Assembly (NCBI GenBank): GCA_049606935.1
Contig: JBMYWA010000062.1
Span: 1-13,921, forward strand
Source of the DNA: CAJXZP01 sp049606935
GTDB taxonomy: Bacteria; Bacteroidota; Bacteroidia; Flavobacteriales_G; Salibacteraceae
DNA length: 13,921 nucleotides
Reading direction: 5' to 3'
The notes under the pieces were generated by a model, which had not been told where the DNA came from, searched no databases, and worked only from the letters and a program-made list of their open reading frames with translations. The position numbers and the translations under genes are program-made. Positions within the stretch are counted from its first letter, which is position 1; every line of letters begins with the position of its first letter. Positions 12,380-13,921 of the stretch are shown here, one piece after another.

Positions 12380-13921
12380 CCACTTCATTTTTTTCATCAA
12401 ATATGATAATATTCCCATTCCGCTAAACCCAATAACCGCCCAAATTAGGGCTGCTGTTGATTCTCCAAAAATAAATTTACCCATGGCAAATAATAAGGAA
12501 TAGGTCATGACCAAAGCACTTATCCATAAACCCGATAACAACGGGATATTAGATTTTGGTTGTTCTTGGTTTAAACTGGTATATACGGGTTTCCACCAAC
12601 CATCTGGCTTAATTAACTGTGCAAAACTTTGGAGTTTTTTTAATGCTACCGGCTTTGTGAGTTTTGTAACCAAGACCCACGCAATGGTAGTAGCCAATAC
12701 TGTAAAATAAAACGTCCCTTTATTAGTCACAAAGACATCACCAAACATGGGGTCTAATACCAAATGTCCAAATCCGTATGCTACAAATGGAGCAACCATA
12801 CCGGTTATTTCACTCCATGCATTAATTCTCCACCAATACCAACGTAAAATTAGTACCGCTCCTAATCCTGCGCCCGCTTCCATAATAAATTCCCACACCC
12901 CAGAAATACTGTTAATTTGAGTCGTTACTGCTAAACCAATAGCCATTAATAGAACCGTAGATATTCTGGAAACTTTAATAATATCTACCGATTCATCATT
13001 TCCTTTTTTCTTGATAAAAGGGATGTATAAATCGTTTACCATAAAACTAGCACCCATATTTAATTGAGTAGAAATGGTACTTAGATAAGCAGCTAGAAAA
13101 GCAACAAGCAATAAGCCTCTTAGCCCATTGGGTAAAAACTCTTGCATGGCATACACATAACCTAAACGTTGATTAAAAGCATACTGGATTGCTTTGTTTA
13201 CGGTAGGATCTGATGCACTTGGAATAGCTTGAATTACTTCCTCCATTGAGCTACCATTGGTTTTCATTTCATAGATTAACTCAGAGACAGCCGAATCTTG
13301 AATAGCATATTCAGGGGCATACAAGGTAATGGCCGCTAAAGCCACAATAATCCACGGCCAAGGACGTAATACGTAATGTGCCACTTGAAAAAACAATGTA
13401 GCCTTTAGCGAATCCTTTTCGGTTTTCACGCTCATCATTCGTTGGGCAATGTAACCACCTCCACCTGGTTCGGAACCCGGATACCAACTTGCCCACCATT
13501 GAACAGCAACAAAAGCCAAGAAAGCTCCAATACTCACCGAGAACACATGGAAGTTTGAAGCGGCCCCACCATCTAAACTTGGAAAGAAATCAAAATAATG
13601 GGAAGGTAACTTTTCTGTAATGGTAGCCATTCCTCCTACTTCAGGAGCATCGAGTACCAAATAAGCTAACAAAACGGTTCCGGTCATTGCAATTATAAAC
13701 TGCACCGTATCCGTAATTGCCACACCCAACAACCCCGATAAAGAAGCGTAAGTAACTGCCACAGCCATGGCTCCAAAGGTGTAATAATATACCTGAGATT
13801 CTGGAATATTAAAAAACGTGACCAATAAAGTATTTAAGGCCAAGTTCACCCAGGCAATCACCATAGAGTTCATGAAAATGCCTAGATATACCGATTTAAA
13901 TCCTCTTAAAAATTTAGCCTC
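12377..13921 (-). CDS. Sodium:solute symporter (SSS family), 5' end cut by the window
   Basis: A Na+-coupled symporter of the SSS (SLC5) family, 514 residues visible; the frame stays open to the last base (EAKFLRGFKSVYLGIF), so the N-terminus is outside. The visible part begins near helix 3-4 and shows many hydrophobic segments. Signatures are SGLLGVAITDTVQFI (helix 5 region), the loop WWASWYPGSEPGGGGYIAQR and MMSVKTEKDS, LRPWPWI, and the helix-8 equivalent FLAAYLSTISTQLNMGAS with FMVNDLY, whose two Ser/Thr residues form the Na2 site. The cargo cannot be read from sequence; the subfamily is close to bacterial sugar and sialic-acid-type transporters. A hairpin covers its stop and the DUF2520 gene starts 41 nt on, so the two may or may not share a transcript. 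The internal M at 13873 is not the real start. Confidence 0.93.
   Translation of the reverse strand, partial: EAKFLRGFKSVYLGIFMNSMVIAWVNLALNTLLVTFFNIPESQVYYYTFGAMAVAVTYASLSGLLGVAITDTVQFIIAMTGTVLLAYLVLDAPEVGGMATITEKLPSHYFDFFPSLDGGAASNFHVFSVSIGAFLAFVAVQWWASWYPGSEPGGGGYIAQRMMSVKTEKDSLKATLFFQVAHYVLRPWPWIIVALAAITLYAPEYAIQDSAVSELIYEMKTNGSSMEEVIQAIPSASDPTVNKAIQYAFNQRLGYVYAMQEFLPNGLRGLLLVAFLAAYLSTISTQLNMGASFMVNDLYIPFIKKKGNDESVDIIKVSRISTVLLMAIGLAVTTQINSISGVWEFIMEAGAGLGAVLILRWYWWRINAWSEITGMVAPFVAYGFGHLVLDPMFGDVFVTNKGTFYFTVLATTIAWVLVTKLTKPVALKKLQSFAQLIKPDGWWKPVYTSLNQEQPKSNIPLLSGLWISALVMTYSLLFAMGKFIFGESTAALIWAVIGFSGMGILSYLMKKMKW

Overview
The window comes from an AT-rich bacterial chromosome, most likely Bacteroidota and probably Flavobacteriia or a close relative. 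Three things point there: ribosome binding sites are nearly absent; several intergenic regions carry TAnnTTTG, the -7 box of the Bacteroidota primary sigma factor; and the gene content fits (ATP-dependent PEP carboxykinase, a serC-serA pair without ACT domain, the UbiA-type prenyltransferase annotated as GGGP geranylgeranyltransferase, a Rossmann/DUF2520 protein, an SSS symporter). It looks like an ordinary core-genome region. I see no insertion sequence, phage gene, CRISPR array, tRNA or rRNA.

Layout. 1-838 (+): 3' half of pckA with a strong intrinsic terminator. 839-1182: a small membrane-protein gene broken by an in-frame TAG, then a sigma-54-like promoter and a -7 box. 1183-2208 (+): an LPP20-like lipoprotein with a terminator, then a small S4-domain RNA-binding protein (Hsp15-like). 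2209-4752 (-): a large MscS-family mechanosensitive channel whose stop codon abuts that of the S4 gene. 4907-8320 (+): serC, serA, a small HAD phosphatase and an RluA-type pseudouridine synthase, tightly spaced like an operon. 8321-8749 (-): a hotdog thioesterase very like MenI/YdiI, again stop-to-stop with its neighbour. 8826-9191 (+): thioredoxin, diverging from menI across a 76-nt region with overlapping promoters and a perfect inverted repeat. 9192-9494: no protein gene, but a good promoter followed about 85 nt later by a GNRA-looped hairpin, a candidate small RNA. 9495-13921 (-): SSS symporter (cut by the window edge), DUF2520 protein, kdsC, UbiA prenyltransferase and maf, overlapping or nearly touching.

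How the genes work together. serC and serA supply two of the three steps from 3-phosphoglycerate to serine; the HAD phosphatase coupled to them is an attractive but unproven candidate for the third. The minus-strand cluster mixes envelope-related enzymes (KdsC for Kdo/LPS, a UbiA prenyltransferase) with the nucleotide-sanitising Maf. The most unusual signals are the putative small RNA at about 9310-9424, the nonsense-interrupted small gene at 883-1074, the sigma-54-like site before the lipoprotein, two TAA|TTA stop-to-stop convergent junctions, and the symmetric element between menI and trxA. I found no clear evidence of a wholly new system.
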